From contig NZ_JADKPT010000005.1 in the NCBI RefSeq assembly GCF_015351595.1, positions 124,001 to 188,000 of the forward strand: 64,000 nucleotides of DNA, read 5' to 3'. Below, in pieces: positions 9,020 to 17,932 of the stretch. The number at the start of each line of letters is the position of its first letter. Position 1 is the stretch's first letter. The DNA comes from Flavobacterium sp. LC2016-12 (GTDB lineage Bacteria > Bacteroidota > Bacteroidia > Flavobacteriales > Flavobacteriaceae). The notes beneath the pieces are model-generated. The model did not search any database. It was not told the DNA's origin and was given only the letters and a program-made list of their open reading frames with translations. The position numbers and the translations under genes are program-made.

Positions 9020-9853
9020 TTATTTAAAAGTTCCTTGTTTAAAAGGACATACTTCCATTAATCCATCACATAATTTTTCTAAATTTTCTTTTATAGGTAA
9101 ACTTGGTAAATCTGCAAACAAGTTTATCATCTCAGCATCTGTGAACGGAGAAATTATAATTTCAGGACTATAAAATGGTAATTGAACCGATTCAAAATAG
9201 TCTTGATATTTTATATCATCTCCAAAAACCTTATCTGAAAACTTTTGCCAAACAGACGGAATTCCATATGCGTGACCAATAATTATTCCGTGTAAAGAGG
9301 AAGAAATTATTTTTTCGCATTGTAAAAACTCTATAGTTTTAGATTCGATATCATTTGTCATCATATCAATCAACAATACCTCCTGATTATCTTTAAACCA
9401 ATGCTGTACCAGTTTGTAATCGCTATAATGCGGTACAAAACCAAATTTATATTTTTTTTCAATTTTTGGATTAAAATATCTAGGCAGCAATAATGCCGGA
9501 TCTCCATAAATCTCGGGAACATCATAACCAAAATTCAACAAATACTGACGTGTCTGTGGACCCCGAACTGCCAAAAAAACAGCATTTTTAATTTTTGTTT
9601 TTTGATCTATAATTCCGCTTCCCCAAACAATGCACTTGTGATTTACGTTGGCCAAAATACTCCCAATAGTAACATAAATTGGTGCGAACCAATCGAGAAC
9701 AGAAAACTTTTTTGGCCAGGCAAAAACAACTTTTTTTCCTGAAATTTTTTCAACAAGATATTTCCCTAAAATGTCGCCGTAATTTTCTTTGGACTTACCC
9801 TGAATTACTTTTTCATTCCACCAAAAAAGCCTGATTGTTTTTGAAAAAAACAT
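9020..9853 (-). CDS. Polysaccharide pyruvyl transferase family protein
   Basis: 277 residues with the block order of the CsaB/WcaK/ExoV-type family: NYGDILG (24-30), the gate IVWGSGI (75-81), VRGPQTR (96-102), YGDPALLLP (116-124) and the hallmark SSSLHGIIIGHAYGIP (184-199). Characterised members transfer pyruvate from phosphoenolpyruvate to sugar hydroxyls as a ketal; a few family members act as glycosyltransferases, so the pyruvyl function is probable rather than certain. The gene lies 4 bases downstream of the short NeuB-like gene, which also consumes PEP. Confidence 0.85.
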   Translation of the reverse strand: MFFSKTIRLFWWNEKVIQGKSKENYGDILGKYLVEKISGKKVVFAWPKKFSVLDWFAPIYVTIGSILANVNHKCIVWGSGIIDQKTKIKNAVFLAVRGPQTRQYLLNFGYDVPEIYGDPALLLPRYFNPKIEKKYKFGFVPHYSDYKLVQHWFKDNQEVLLIDMMTNDIESKTIEFLQCEKIISSSLHGIIIGHAYGIPSVWQKFSDKVFGDDIKYQDYFESVQLPFYSPEIIISPFTDAEMINLFADLPSLPIKENLEKLCDGLMEVCPFKQGTFK

Positions 9854-9857
9854 TAGG

Positions 9858-10733
9858 TTAGACTTTTTTATTTTTTAATTTATCTCGTTGAATTTGTTCA
9901 ATTGGCAATATATCAGCACTTTTAAAAGTTAATGCCTGGTAAACAGCCTGCAGGTCACGGGTTAATTTTCGTAAACCCATTGGCTCTAATGAAGCCGCAT
10001 GATCTGTACCTTTCCAGGTTCTGTCTATTGTATAATGCCTTTCTATAATATTGGCACCTAATGTATATGCTGCAATATCAACCGCAATTCCTAAATGATG
10101 ACCTGAGAAACCAATATGTTTTACTTTATCTCCAAATTTTTGTTTCAACAAATTAATATCTAATAAGCAAACATCCTCAAACGGAACTGGATATCCAGAT
10201 GTACAGTTGTATAAAACAAGATCATGATTTCTTCCTTTTTCAGTAAAATAAGCTACTAAAATCTCCGTTTCATTTTTAGTGGTCATCCCGGTAGAAATAT
10301 GAATTTCACCATGATAATTATCGCATAACCAACCTAACATTTCAAAATTGTTGTTACAGGCTGAAGGAATCTTAATAAATTCCGGATTTAATGATGCGAT
10401 CTCTTTTGCAGAAGTTGTATCCCAAACTGACGTTGAATACACAATTCCGATTTCATCGCAATATGCCTTAAGTTCGCTATGTTGCTTCACATCAAACTCC
10501 AGGTATTCTCTATGCTCACCATAAGTGTTTCCATATGAATTTGAAGCGTTTGGATGTGGAGCATAATATTGCTCTTCTGTTAGAAGTTCTTTATTGTTAC
10601 GTTTTTGAAATTTAACTGCATCTGCATTTCCAAAGATTTTAGCAATTTTAATTAATTCTTTGGCAATGGCCATTTCCCCTTTATGATTACAACCAATTTC
10701 AGCAATCACATAAGGTTTTTTATAATCCTTCAT
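9858..10733 (-). CDS. Short nonulosonate synthase (NeuB family, no SAF domain)
   Basis: A 291-residue PEP-dependent aldolase-type synthase. Family blocks are VIAEIGCNHKG (9-19), AVKFQKR (39-45), FIKIPSA (119-125), YNCTSGYP (175-182), GFSGHHLG (208-215) and the metal/substrate block beginning ERHYTIDRTWKG (231-242). The usual NeuB is about 340-350 residues with a C-terminal SAF (antifreeze-like) domain; this protein stops after the barrel. It overlaps the CMP-synthetase/phosphatase gene by 14 bases. The pairing with a fused KdsC-like phosphatase suggests a 9-phosphorylated product such as KDN-9-P or Neu5Ac-9-P, as in the Bacteroides KDN pathway; that is inference. Confidence 0.87.
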   Translation of the reverse strand: MKDYKKPYVIAEIGCNHKGEMAIAKELIKIAKIFGNADAVKFQKRNNKELLTEEQYYAPHPNASNSYGNTYGEHREYLEFDVKQHSELKAYCDEIGIVYSTSVWDTTSAKEIASLNPEFIKIPSACNNNFEMLGWLCDNYHGEIHISTGMTTKNETEILVAYFTEKGRNHDLVLYNCTSGYPVPFEDVCLLDINLLKQKFGDKVKHIGFSGHHLGIAVDIAAYTLGANIIERHYTIDRTWKGTDHAASLEPMGLRKLTRDLQAVYQALTFKSADILPIEQIQRDKLKNKKV

Positions 10734-11886
10734 AACGTTTATTATATTTCAATAAAATTTCACAAGTTTCTCTAATTGCACCATCTCCCGAAGCATTTGT
10801 CAATACATAATCTGCATTTGCTTTTACTATTTCTGTTGCATCGGAAGGTGTAAACGACCATCCAACACTACAAATATTTGCTAAATCATTTACATCATCA
10901 CCCACATAAGCAACGGCACCAAAACTACTATTTCTATCTAAAAGAAATTGAGTTAAAAACGAAAACTTATCCTTAACACCCAAAAAAGTATGTTTTATTT
11001 GCAATTTCTTCATCCGCTGCCCAACTAACTCAGAATTTTCTGAAGTCATTACTATAACCTCAACCTGATTTTGTCTGATTATTTCTAACCCCATTCCATC
11101 ACGCATATCAAATTTTTTAGCCATTTCTCCTTTGTCATCGTAATAAACACATCCATCAGTAAAAACACCATCAACATCTAATACTAAATATTCAATTCGT
11201 TGATGCACTTTCTTCTTTTTCTGGCGATCCGCAAGCAGACTTTCGACAATCTCCCAATCAGATAAGCTATCGATTTCTACAAGTGATTCTTCAGGCATCT
11301 TTACTAAACCAATTGAACCGCTAACTCTATTTTGAGAAGATAAAAAAGCTTCTTTTGTTGTTGTATAAACAGCACCATTTTCGATCAATAAACCTTCAAA
11401 ATCCTGACGTCTCGGTCTTTTAAAAACGTCATAGTTTTGTGGAGTTCCGTCAGAATTCCAAGTAAAACGATGCGTATTGACAACAGTCAATGCAGCAGTT
11501 TTTTTATTTACAATAATTTCATTTAACGCAGCATTAATATCTTCTACTGCTGTCATTGGGGAAGTTGCCTGCAATAAACATAAAATATCAAAATCATATT
11601 GAACACTTTCTGCAAATTCCAACAAAACACTTTCCGTAGAAGCTGTATCAGACGCGTTGTCATCATTTCGTAAAAGCGCTTTTACTTTTGGAGACCAGAA
11701 ATATTCTTTTTTTACATAATTAATTATTTCTTCATCGTCTGTAAAAATGTATATTTCATCTAATTCTGAAAAAATAGCTGCAGTCAGTGCCCATGAAAAA
11801 AGTGGGCGACCTAACATTTTCTTTTTATTTTTTCCAGGAATTCCTTTTGAATTTTTACGCAGTGGAATAATGGCTGTTTTTTTCAT
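10720..11886 (-). CDS. CMP-nonulosonate synthetase fused to KdsC-like HAD phosphatase
   Basis: 388 residues, two enzymes in one chain. Residues 1-~220 are a CMP-sialate/CMP-KDN cytidylyltransferase: IIPLRKNSKGIPGKN (6-20), LQATSP (105-110), RPRRQDFEGLLIENGAVY (157-174). Residues ~230-388 are a HAD phosphatase of the KdsC/KDN-9-phosphatase type: LVLDVDGVFTDG (234-245) with the two catalytic Asp, TSE (281-283), and GDDVND (329-334). It would remove a phosphate from the ulosonate-9-phosphate and activate the free acid with CTP. The overlap with the short NeuB-like gene supports one three-step module. Mammalian CMAS has a related two-domain layout. Confidence 0.9.
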   Translation of the reverse strand: MKKTAIIPLRKNSKGIPGKNKKKMLGRPLFSWALTAAIFSELDEIYIFTDDEEIINYVKKEYFWSPKVKALLRNDDNASDTASTESVLLEFAESVQYDFDILCLLQATSPMTAVEDINAALNEIIVNKKTAALTVVNTHRFTWNSDGTPQNYDVFKRPRRQDFEGLLIENGAVYTTTKEAFLSSQNRVSGSIGLVKMPEESLVEIDSLSDWEIVESLLADRQKKKKVHQRIEYLVLDVDGVFTDGCVYYDDKGEMAKKFDMRDGMGLEIIRQNQVEVIVMTSENSELVGQRMKKLQIKHTFLGVKDKFSFLTQFLLDRNSSFGAVAYVGDDVNDLANICSVGWSFTPSDATEIVKANADYVLTNASGDGAIRETCEILLKYNKRYEGL

Positions 11887-11919
11887 TTTTGACTTTTTTA
11901 CTGTATAAACAGAAAATAA

Positions 11920-12873
11920 TTAAATTATAGACTTAAGCTTATTAACAATCTTATCTAATGTTTTTTTCCTTTCTGAATTTGCCAAGAGAATGCCTTGTTC
12001 ACTTATAGAATTATAAACTTCTAAACATCTATTCATTCTAATTATAAATTCTTCCGTAGTCATTTTATTTATAAATTCAAAAAGTTCATTAGGGCACTTA
12101 AAGTTCGAATAATCAATAAAACTATCTGTTGGAAAAATCTCGTATGCATTTGTATTTTTACCATAATAAATGGGTAGACAATAATTTTGAATGCTATCCC
12201 AAATTTTTTCAGTCATATAATTATAAGTCGCTGTGTTTTCAAAACATAAATTGAAATTATATTTATCCAATACATTTGTTTTACTTGGTCCCCAATTACC
12301 ATCTCTGGAATCTTCTATTGAAACCCCCTTTGGCCAACCTTTACCATAAATATCAATAAGATTTATTTTATTTCCCTCTAAAGCAATTTTTGATCTCAAA
12401 TTTATAAGGTCGATGTTTTCTCCATTATGCATTAAAGGAGGCGATTTAATACCTTTATAATACGACATTAAAGCAACAATCTTTTTTGAATCAAGCAAAA
12501 AATCTTTTGGCAACAAACCAAGGGTCTGATTCATTTTTTTCCTGTGTATGGAAATGTTTGTTACAAAAATATCTCTGGTATAAATATTCATAAAATGGCA
12601 ACTAAATAAGCCAAACAAGTACTTTTTACTCGATTCAAAATGTGTATCAAATCTTGGCTCAACTGTCCAAATCAAGAATTTTTTCCCAAAAAATGTCCTC
12701 CAAAAATATTTTTTCAAAAATTTAAAATTTTGTGAAATAATAACATCTGAGTCCTTTACATTATCTACTATAACAATGTTATTTTGATTTAAATAATCTA
12801 AATCTCCTTCTTCAAAATCATCAAAAGGTGTATATTTAAATGAAGAAGCTTTATATAGTTTTATCAAGCTCAT
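11920..12873 (-). CDS. GT10-type alpha-1,3/4-fucosyltransferase-like protein
   Basis: 317 residues. The GT10 core motif is present: YNFNLCFENTATYNYMTEKI (205-224), followed by LPIYYGKNTNAYEIFP (233-248) and SFIDYSNF (251-258). It matches the family pattern of F-ENS, D/NY-TEK-W, P-YYG and P--SFI. GT10 enzymes transfer L-fucose from GDP-fucose to GlcNAc or Glc, as in Lewis-type structures of Helicobacter and Bacteroides. Length is in the normal range. GDP-fucose would come from Gmd/Fcl encoded at 52-54 kb. It overlaps the upstream GT4 gene by 23 bases. Linkage and acceptor cannot be read off. Confidence 0.88.
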   Translation of the reverse strand: MSLIKLYKASSFKYTPFDDFEEGDLDYLNQNNIVIVDNVKDSDVIISQNFKFLKKYFWRTFFGKKFLIWTVEPRFDTHFESSKKYLFGLFSCHFMNIYTRDIFVTNISIHRKKMNQTLGLLPKDFLLDSKKIVALMSYYKGIKSPPLMHNGENIDLINLRSKIALEGNKINLIDIYGKGWPKGVSIEDSRDGNWGPSKTNVLDKYNFNLCFENTATYNYMTEKIWDSIQNYCLPIYYGKNTNAYEIFPTDSFIDYSNFKCPNELFEFINKMTTEEFIIRMNRCLEVYNSISEQGILLANSERKKTLDKIVNKLKSII

Positions 12874-13996
12874 TAAAATTATATTTTTTTAAAATTATAC
12901 TTTTTATGTAATTGAAATCCAAGCTTTCAATTATTTTTTTTTGGGGATCACTTAACTCTGTTACGGATAGAATTTTCAATCCATCAATAATATTATTTTT
13001 TATCTCTGATATATCTTCACAATTCTCAATCAACAAGCCGCTAATTCCATGAGTAATAACTTCTGCCGTTGCACCACCTGGATTTGACTGAATAGGATAG
13101 ACACCCATACAAATAGCTTCCAGTAAAGTATTTGGAATTCCATCAGAATTACTATTACCAATATAAAGCAGTGATTTGCCCATTAATTTTATAACTTCAG
13201 AATGACTTATTTTTCCTTCAACTTGAAAATTGATCCATTCTTTTAAAATTGACTTTTTTAAATAATCAAAAGTTTCAACATCAGCTCCAAAAACGATTAT
13301 TTTATATTGCAAGAGTTCATTGCTTAATGATTCTATTGCTTTTAGAACAGGTATTACCCGTCCTGATCGTCCTTGAAACCCTTTAATCAAAATAACATTT
13401 CTTTCACTTTTCGGTAACTTATATAATTCCATTTCAGCGAAATCAAAACCTCCACCTCCAGGGAAAACACCTAAAAACTCCCCAGTAAAACCATATTTTT
13501 TTGCTATTTCGTAGTCTCTTTTACAATCTGTAAACAAATAATTAATTCTTGGCAGCACCCGTTTTATATCTTTTAAATAAGTTGGCTCATTTTGAAAATA
13601 AAACAAATCGCTTCCCCAGGAAGAATAAATCCATTTTTGATTTGCGTATTTCTCCATAACCGAAATTATTGGAGTGCAAGATAAATATAATGCGAAACTA
13701 TGAACTAGATCAGGTTGAATTTCATTTAAATATTTTTCAAAAACTGTAGCCGTATCTCTTTCAATATTTATTTGGATCTTCTTATAGATACCAGGAAATT
13801 TACTCTTTATGAATATGCGACCAGGGTAATTCCACTTCAATTTCCAGCCCGTTTTTTGAGTAACCCAATTTAGCCTTTCAATTTTACCACTCATACCGGT
13901 GATATCAAACCAATATACTTCATGACCAGAATCCTGAAGCTGGCTTGTCCATCTAAAAAAGTGGAGCGATGGTATTGAAACCATTAAGATTTTCAT
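12851..13996 (-). CDS. Family 4 glycosyltransferase
   Basis: A 381-residue GT-B enzyme. The N-terminus MKILMVSIPSLHFFRWTSQL resembles GT4 proteins that bind the acceptor between two Rossmann domains. The donor site includes DGIPNTLLEAICMGVYPI (285-302), a GT4-type motif in which Asp 285 and Glu 293 hold the EX7E positions, followed by SNPGGATAEVI. The first acidic residue is therefore Asp, a tolerated variation. It overlaps the GT2 gene upstream by 4 bases. Donor sugar is unknown. Confidence 0.88.
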   Translation of the reverse strand: MKILMVSIPSLHFFRWTSQLQDSGHEVYWFDITGMSGKIERLNWVTQKTGWKLKWNYPGRIFIKSKFPGIYKKIQINIERDTATVFEKYLNEIQPDLVHSFALYLSCTPIISVMEKYANQKWIYSSWGSDLFYFQNEPTYLKDIKRVLPRINYLFTDCKRDYEIAKKYGFTGEFLGVFPGGGGFDFAEMELYKLPKSERNVILIKGFQGRSGRVIPVLKAIESLSNELLQYKIIVFGADVETFDYLKKSILKEWINFQVEGKISHSEVIKLMGKSLLYIGNSNSDGIPNTLLEAICMGVYPIQSNPGGATAEVITHGISGLLIENCEDISEIKNNIIDGLKILSVTELSDPQKKIIESLDFNYIKSIILKKYNFNELDKTI

Positions 13997-15069
13997 ACTG
14001 GAAAATAAATTTTAAGCCGTATCGTTTTCTCTGCTTCGTTAAAAGAATAATGATAAGGCAAATTTCGATAATGAACAACTATTTCATTTAGGATCAAATC
14101 ATTTACATTTTTCATAGATAAAAATTGCAAGTGTTTTTTACCCAATGCTTTTTTTGTTAGCTGCTTAATTTTATTTGCATTTTCAACATCCTTAACTGCA
14201 ACCGAAATTAATTTCTTTTCAAAATTTTTCAATTGCGCCAGACACGCATTTACGGCAGCAATTTCAGGCAATAAATCTATTGTAAAATCGGGCGTACCAG
14301 ATAATATGTTATACTCATTTGGGTCAGGCAAAACCCCCCATTGATTCTTTAGGTTTGTCAATGTTTGTTGAGTATTTTCAGAAAGCTTTATATAAGAATG
14401 ATTTATTTTTTCTAAATTAAAATGAAACGGTTCTTGGCTTAATCTGGTTCTATAGGTTTTAGGATGCCATTGATGTTTTATAAAAATATATTTATCATAA
14501 AAGTCGACAGTTATTCCCAGATTACGTAAACGAATATGTACATCTGTATCTTCTGCCCCCCACCCATGATAAAATTCATTATATCCGTTAATTTTTTTCA
14601 ATATTTCCGTAGGATAAAATGACATTCCTGTAGCTTCTTTTTTAGATTTAAAAGCAATAATGGCGTTGTTAAAATCTTTATTTAATGAAGCTTCTTGCTT
14701 GCTTAAAAAACCGACCTGAAAATAAGTCACCTTTTCTTCATTTTTTATTATATAGAGTTCTTTTACAAAGTCAGGATGAAAAATCATATCAATATCACCC
14801 ACAAAAAAGTAAGGCGACCTACATTTTTTTAGTGCAATATTTATAGCTCTGCATTTGTTCCATAATTGACCGGATACCGGACATAGTACAGCATTTACTT
14901 TTGGATATTCCTGAAGCAGTTGTTTTAAATTGAATATATAATTTTCATTTGATCCATAATCAACAAAAAACAATTCAAACTCTTGATTAGATTGTCTGTA
15001 TAAAGATTCAAAACAATTTTTTATCGTTTTTAAATTTCGATTTCGATTCGTTAAAACTATTGTTATCAT
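13993..15069 (-). CDS. Family 2 glycosyltransferase with galactosyltransferase-type C-terminal motif
   Basis: 358 residues. The N-terminus MITIVLTNRNRNLKTIKNCF is a GT2 donor-binding start; the metal site is DID at 92-94 in FFVGDIDMIFHPDF; and GWGAEDTDVHIRL at 169-181 is the W-x-EDxD block seen in GT27/GT7-like bacterial enzymes, including chondroitin polymerase-type domains. The last ~120 residues are a helical tail I cannot assign. It shares a single base with the next GT2 gene upstream, in a run of four GT2-type genes. Confidence 0.88.
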   Translation of the reverse strand: MITIVLTNRNRNLKTIKNCFESLYRQSNQEFELFFVDYGSNENYIFNLKQLLQEYPKVNAVLCPVSGQLWNKCRAINIALKKCRSPYFFVGDIDMIFHPDFVKELYIIKNEEKVTYFQVGFLSKQEASLNKDFNNAIIAFKSKKEATGMSFYPTEILKKINGYNEFYHGWGAEDTDVHIRLRNLGITVDFYDKYIFIKHQWHPKTYRTRLSQEPFHFNLEKINHSYIKLSENTQQTLTNLKNQWGVLPDPNEYNILSGTPDFTIDLLPEIAAVNACLAQLKNFEKKLISVAVKDVENANKIKQLTKKALGKKHLQFLSMKNVNDLILNEIVVHYRNLPYHYSFNEAEKTIRLKIYFPV

Positions 15070-16019
15070 TATAATTTTAGTAATGATTTAAATTTGGTAT
15101 CACCTCTTCCTGCAATTTTGAATACCTGATAAAAGAAATTTATTCGTAATAAAGCATACTTAAATTTAATTGTTTTATTACAATTATAAGTATTAACAAA
15201 GGCTAAACATTTATTACAATCTTCATATTGTTTGCTTGCTAACTGGTGGCGAAAAACACCCAAAACCATTTTTACAAGGGCTAAATTAATTTCTGCATTA
15301 TTTGGAGCCTGCAATAAAACTCTTCTTTTTACTTCTAAATAAGATTCTATGAAAATATTTAGTTTACCATTTAAGGTTGTTATAGAGTTATTATTTCTTC
15401 TAACATAAATTAAAATTTCTTCTATAATTTCAAAACTCTTAAATTTTAAAAGAATTCTAGAATACAGCTCCATGTCTTGAGATTGCAACAAATTTTCATC
15501 AAATAATGTAGAATTCATTAAAACTTCTCTTCTCCACGTAGGGGTTATCATTAATATAGAACATCTTCCTAAGATATAGTCTGTATAAATATCTCCGGTA
15601 AATTTATTTATAGTTATTTCTTTTAGATTCTTTTCAAGAAATAGCCCTTCGAAATTCTGAGTTTGACAAAGACAAAAATCTATGTTTTTATTGTTCTCAA
15701 ATATTTGTTGTTTTTTTTCTAAATGTTCAGGATGCATTAAATCGTCACTATCAAAAAAATGTATCAACTCTCCCTGACTTAATTCAAAACCATAATTCCT
15801 GCAGGCATTTGCTCCTTTGGGCTTATTAGCAGGCCGCTTATAAGACTTAATTCGGGAATCTTTCTTTTCATAAAATTCCAGAATTTCACTTGTATTATCC
15901 GTTGAGCCATCATCAACAATAATACATTCCCATAATTTATATGTTTGATTTATAATAGATTCTAAAGTCTCCGGCAATAAATGGGCTCTATTGTATGTGG
16001 GAATAATAATTGAAATCAT
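15069..16019 (-). CDS. Family 2 glycosyltransferase
   Basis: 316 residues with a canonical GT2 domain: ISIIIPTYNRAHLLPETLES (2-21), IIVDDGSTDNT (33-43), a GANACRNYG acceptor-side loop (69-77), and the metal-binding FFDSDDLMHPEHL (88-100, DSDD at 90-93). The C-terminal ~90 residues are helical and probably interact with the membrane or acceptor. The start overlaps the end of the upstream GT2 gene by 4 bases. No sugar specificity can be assigned. Confidence 0.9.
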   Translation of the reverse strand: MISIIIPTYNRAHLLPETLESIINQTYKLWECIIVDDGSTDNTSEILEFYEKKDSRIKSYKRPANKPKGANACRNYGFELSQGELIHFFDSDDLMHPEHLEKKQQIFENNKNIDFCLCQTQNFEGLFLEKNLKEITINKFTGDIYTDYILGRCSILMITPTWRREVLMNSTLFDENLLQSQDMELYSRILLKFKSFEIIEEILIYVRRNNNSITTLNGKLNIFIESYLEVKRRVLLQAPNNAEINLALVKMVLGVFRHQLASKQYEDCNKCLAFVNTYNCNKTIKFKYALLRINFFYQVFKIAGRGDTKFKSLLKL

Positions 16020-16798
16020 TTTCTGTATATTATACTTTTCAGTTTAAGTTTAATTAAAAATAACTTCAGTTCATATTTTAATTTACCAAGGTATTCTTTT
16101 GGTAAATTAAAGCCTATTTTAAAAAGAAATAAAGCAGTTAGTTTTATTTTTGAAGGATATTTTAACTTATGCAGTTGATAGTGTGCAATTGTTTCATTTT
16201 TCCACCTATTTAAAGAGCCTTCTTCATCTCGTTTAATATGATAAAAGAAAGTTTCATTAAAGTCCATTATTTGATAACCTTCTTTGATAACTCGTTCTGA
16301 CCATTCTTTATCTTCACTAAAAACAAGCTTTTCATCAAATTTAAATTTGTTCCAAATTTTTTTGTTAACCATAGCGCAGCCAGCCATAAGACCAAATTTT
16401 AAACCATCATTTACTAAAAAATCATTTTGAACGGCTCGTAAATAATTTGAATATGAATTAATATAACGCAGTCCTGCTAGCTCCGGATTAGAGATAAATG
16501 GTTTTATTGAATTTTTAAAAAACGAATTCCCAATTGGTACCGCATGCGAACTTAACAATAATACTAAATCATTTTTGGCATTCTCAATTCCAAGGTTAAT
16601 TGCTTTTCCATAAGTAAAATTTTCAATTGTTATAATCTTGCATTTAAATTTTTCAGCTACGATTATACTCTCATCTGTCGACTTATTATCTACTACAATT
16701 ATCTCATCGATATCATCATTGTATATTTTTCGCAAAATATTCAAAATAGATTCTAAAGCTGTTGCTTCATTTTTGTTTCGTATAATTATAGAAATCAT
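16016..16798 (-). CDS. Family 2 glycosyltransferase (SSHAVP variant)
   Basis: 260 residues. The GT2 start ISIIIRNKNEATALESILNI (2-21) and IIVVDNKSTDES (33-44) are clear. Where most GT2 enzymes have DxD, this one has LLSSHAVPIG (81-90), the S-x-H-x-x-P form seen in a GT2 subgroup related to rhamnosyltransferases. Later it has FDEKLVFSEDKEWSERV-type acidic residues expected at the catalytic base. A C-terminal basic tail (about 225-260) suggests membrane association. It is 10 bases downstream of the next GT gene. Confidence 0.87.
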   Translation of the reverse strand: MISIIIRNKNEATALESILNILRKIYNDDIDEIIVVDNKSTDESIIVAEKFKCKIITIENFTYGKAINLGIENAKNDLVLLLSSHAVPIGNSFFKNSIKPFISNPELAGLRYINSYSNYLRAVQNDFLVNDGLKFGLMAGCAMVNKKIWNKFKFDEKLVFSEDKEWSERVIKEGYQIMDFNETFFYHIKRDEEGSLNRWKNETIAHYQLHKLKYPSKIKLTALFLFKIGFNLPKEYLGKLKYELKLFLIKLKLKSIIYRK

Positions 16799-16808
16799 TT
16801 TTTACTTA

Positions 16809-17831
16809 TTAAAAATTTTTTATTTGATCATTAGTGAGCCCTTTATAGCGTAATACCCAATTTTTAATAAATCTATTATAGAAAATTTTTCTAAATATCT
16901 TTTCAGTAAAAAAGCAATACAATGGCTTTGGTTTTAAAACTTTTAGTGGTGTATTTATAATTTTATTTATTTTTTTCTCCTTCAGTGTTCCAAGCTTTTC
17001 AGTCATCCAGTCTTCTAATATGTTTCCTAAATGAAAAGCATAATTTCCATAGGTGGCTAAACGATATCCACCCATTTTAAGAACTGGCAAATCTGTATAT
17101 AAATATTCACTATCACCGCCCAATTTGTAGATGCTGTTATTTTTTGGCATTTTTGAAAAAACCTCCTTCTTATAAGTACAAACAAAATGAGAACTTCCTA
17201 ATACTGCTACTGTGTCATCCTTGCTTTTTATTGTTGCAATAACATCTTTATATTTAATATCAAGCCACGGCCATCCAATACTATTAGCAAACAATGTCAT
17301 ACTTTCGGGATCTTTTACCGGTCGAAATTTTAATCTTGATGAAAATAAATAGTTAAACCAAATATTGCTTGTTAATCGAAAGTGCGTTCTAAAAACCGGA
17401 ACCGGACTTACTGCGCCAGCTTTTGGGAAAGCCTTGAAAACTGCCAAGACTTCTTCTTCCCAATTGTTATCAAACAAAACATCGGCATCTGTAATTGTAA
17501 TTAAACGTTCTTCGGCTGTACGCAATGCTTTTAAGATGCTATTTATTTTGCCAACATTTTCTTTTTCGATTATTAGTTCATCTATTAATTGTTCTTCCTG
17601 AAATTGAAATAGTTTGTTATTTACTGAATGACAGCAACCATTACTTATAACCGATACTTTTATATTTGAAAATGAAGTTTTGTGAAGTGACGACAGGCAA
17701 TAAGAAAAAATGGTAAAAGCATCTTTATAGTAGCCATCTTCTGCCGGAATATATAATGGAATTATTATTCGATGATTTGAATTCGAAACTGGTAATAAAA
17801 TATCTTTCGAAAGATTTTTCCCTTTTCTCAT
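16809..17831 (-). CDS. Family 2-like glycosyltransferase
   Basis: 340 residues. The start RIIIPLYIPAEDGYYKDAF (21-39) and VSVISNGCCHSVNN (59-72) form the first Rossmann-like half; ITITDADVLFDNNWEEEV (111-128) supplies a DAD metal site. The rest fits a GT-A enzyme but diverges from the common GT2 pattern. It is the first gene after a 101-base gap that holds a good Bacteroidetes promoter candidate, so it may begin a transcription unit covering the genes down to the left edge. Donor and acceptor unknown. Confidence 0.83.
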   Translation of the reverse strand: MRKGKNLSKDILLPVSNSNHRIIIPLYIPAEDGYYKDAFTIFSYCLSSLHKTSFSNIKVSVISNGCCHSVNNKLFQFQEEQLIDELIIEKENVGKINSILKALRTAEERLITITDADVLFDNNWEEEVLAVFKAFPKAGAVSPVPVFRTHFRLTSNIWFNYLFSSRLKFRPVKDPESMTLFANSIGWPWLDIKYKDVIATIKSKDDTVAVLGSSHFVCTYKKEVFSKMPKNNSIYKLGGDSEYLYTDLPVLKMGGYRLATYGNYAFHLGNILEDWMTEKLGTLKEKKINKIINTPLKVLKPKPLYCFFTEKIFRKIFYNRFIKNWVLRYKGLTNDQIKNF

Positions 17832-17881
17832 TATATCTTTATCATATTCTCAATTATTAATAAATGTACCAAATAAATCTA

Positions 17882-17911
17882 CAAAGTTACAGACGAAATT
17901 TGGAGCTACAA
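17882..17911 (-). promoter_or_regulatory. Candidate Bacteroidetes promoter upstream of the 16.8 kb glycosyltransferase
   Basis: On the minus strand TTG at 17911-17909, a 19-base spacer, then TAACTTTG at 17889-17882 match the Bacteroidetes primary sigma consensus (TTG, 17-23 bases, TAnnTTTG). Transcription would start about 45 bases before the ATG at 17831. The match is by eye in AT-rich DNA, so a chance hit is possible. Confidence 0.5.
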
Positions 17912-17932
17912 TTCTGTTAAAGCACTATTTAA

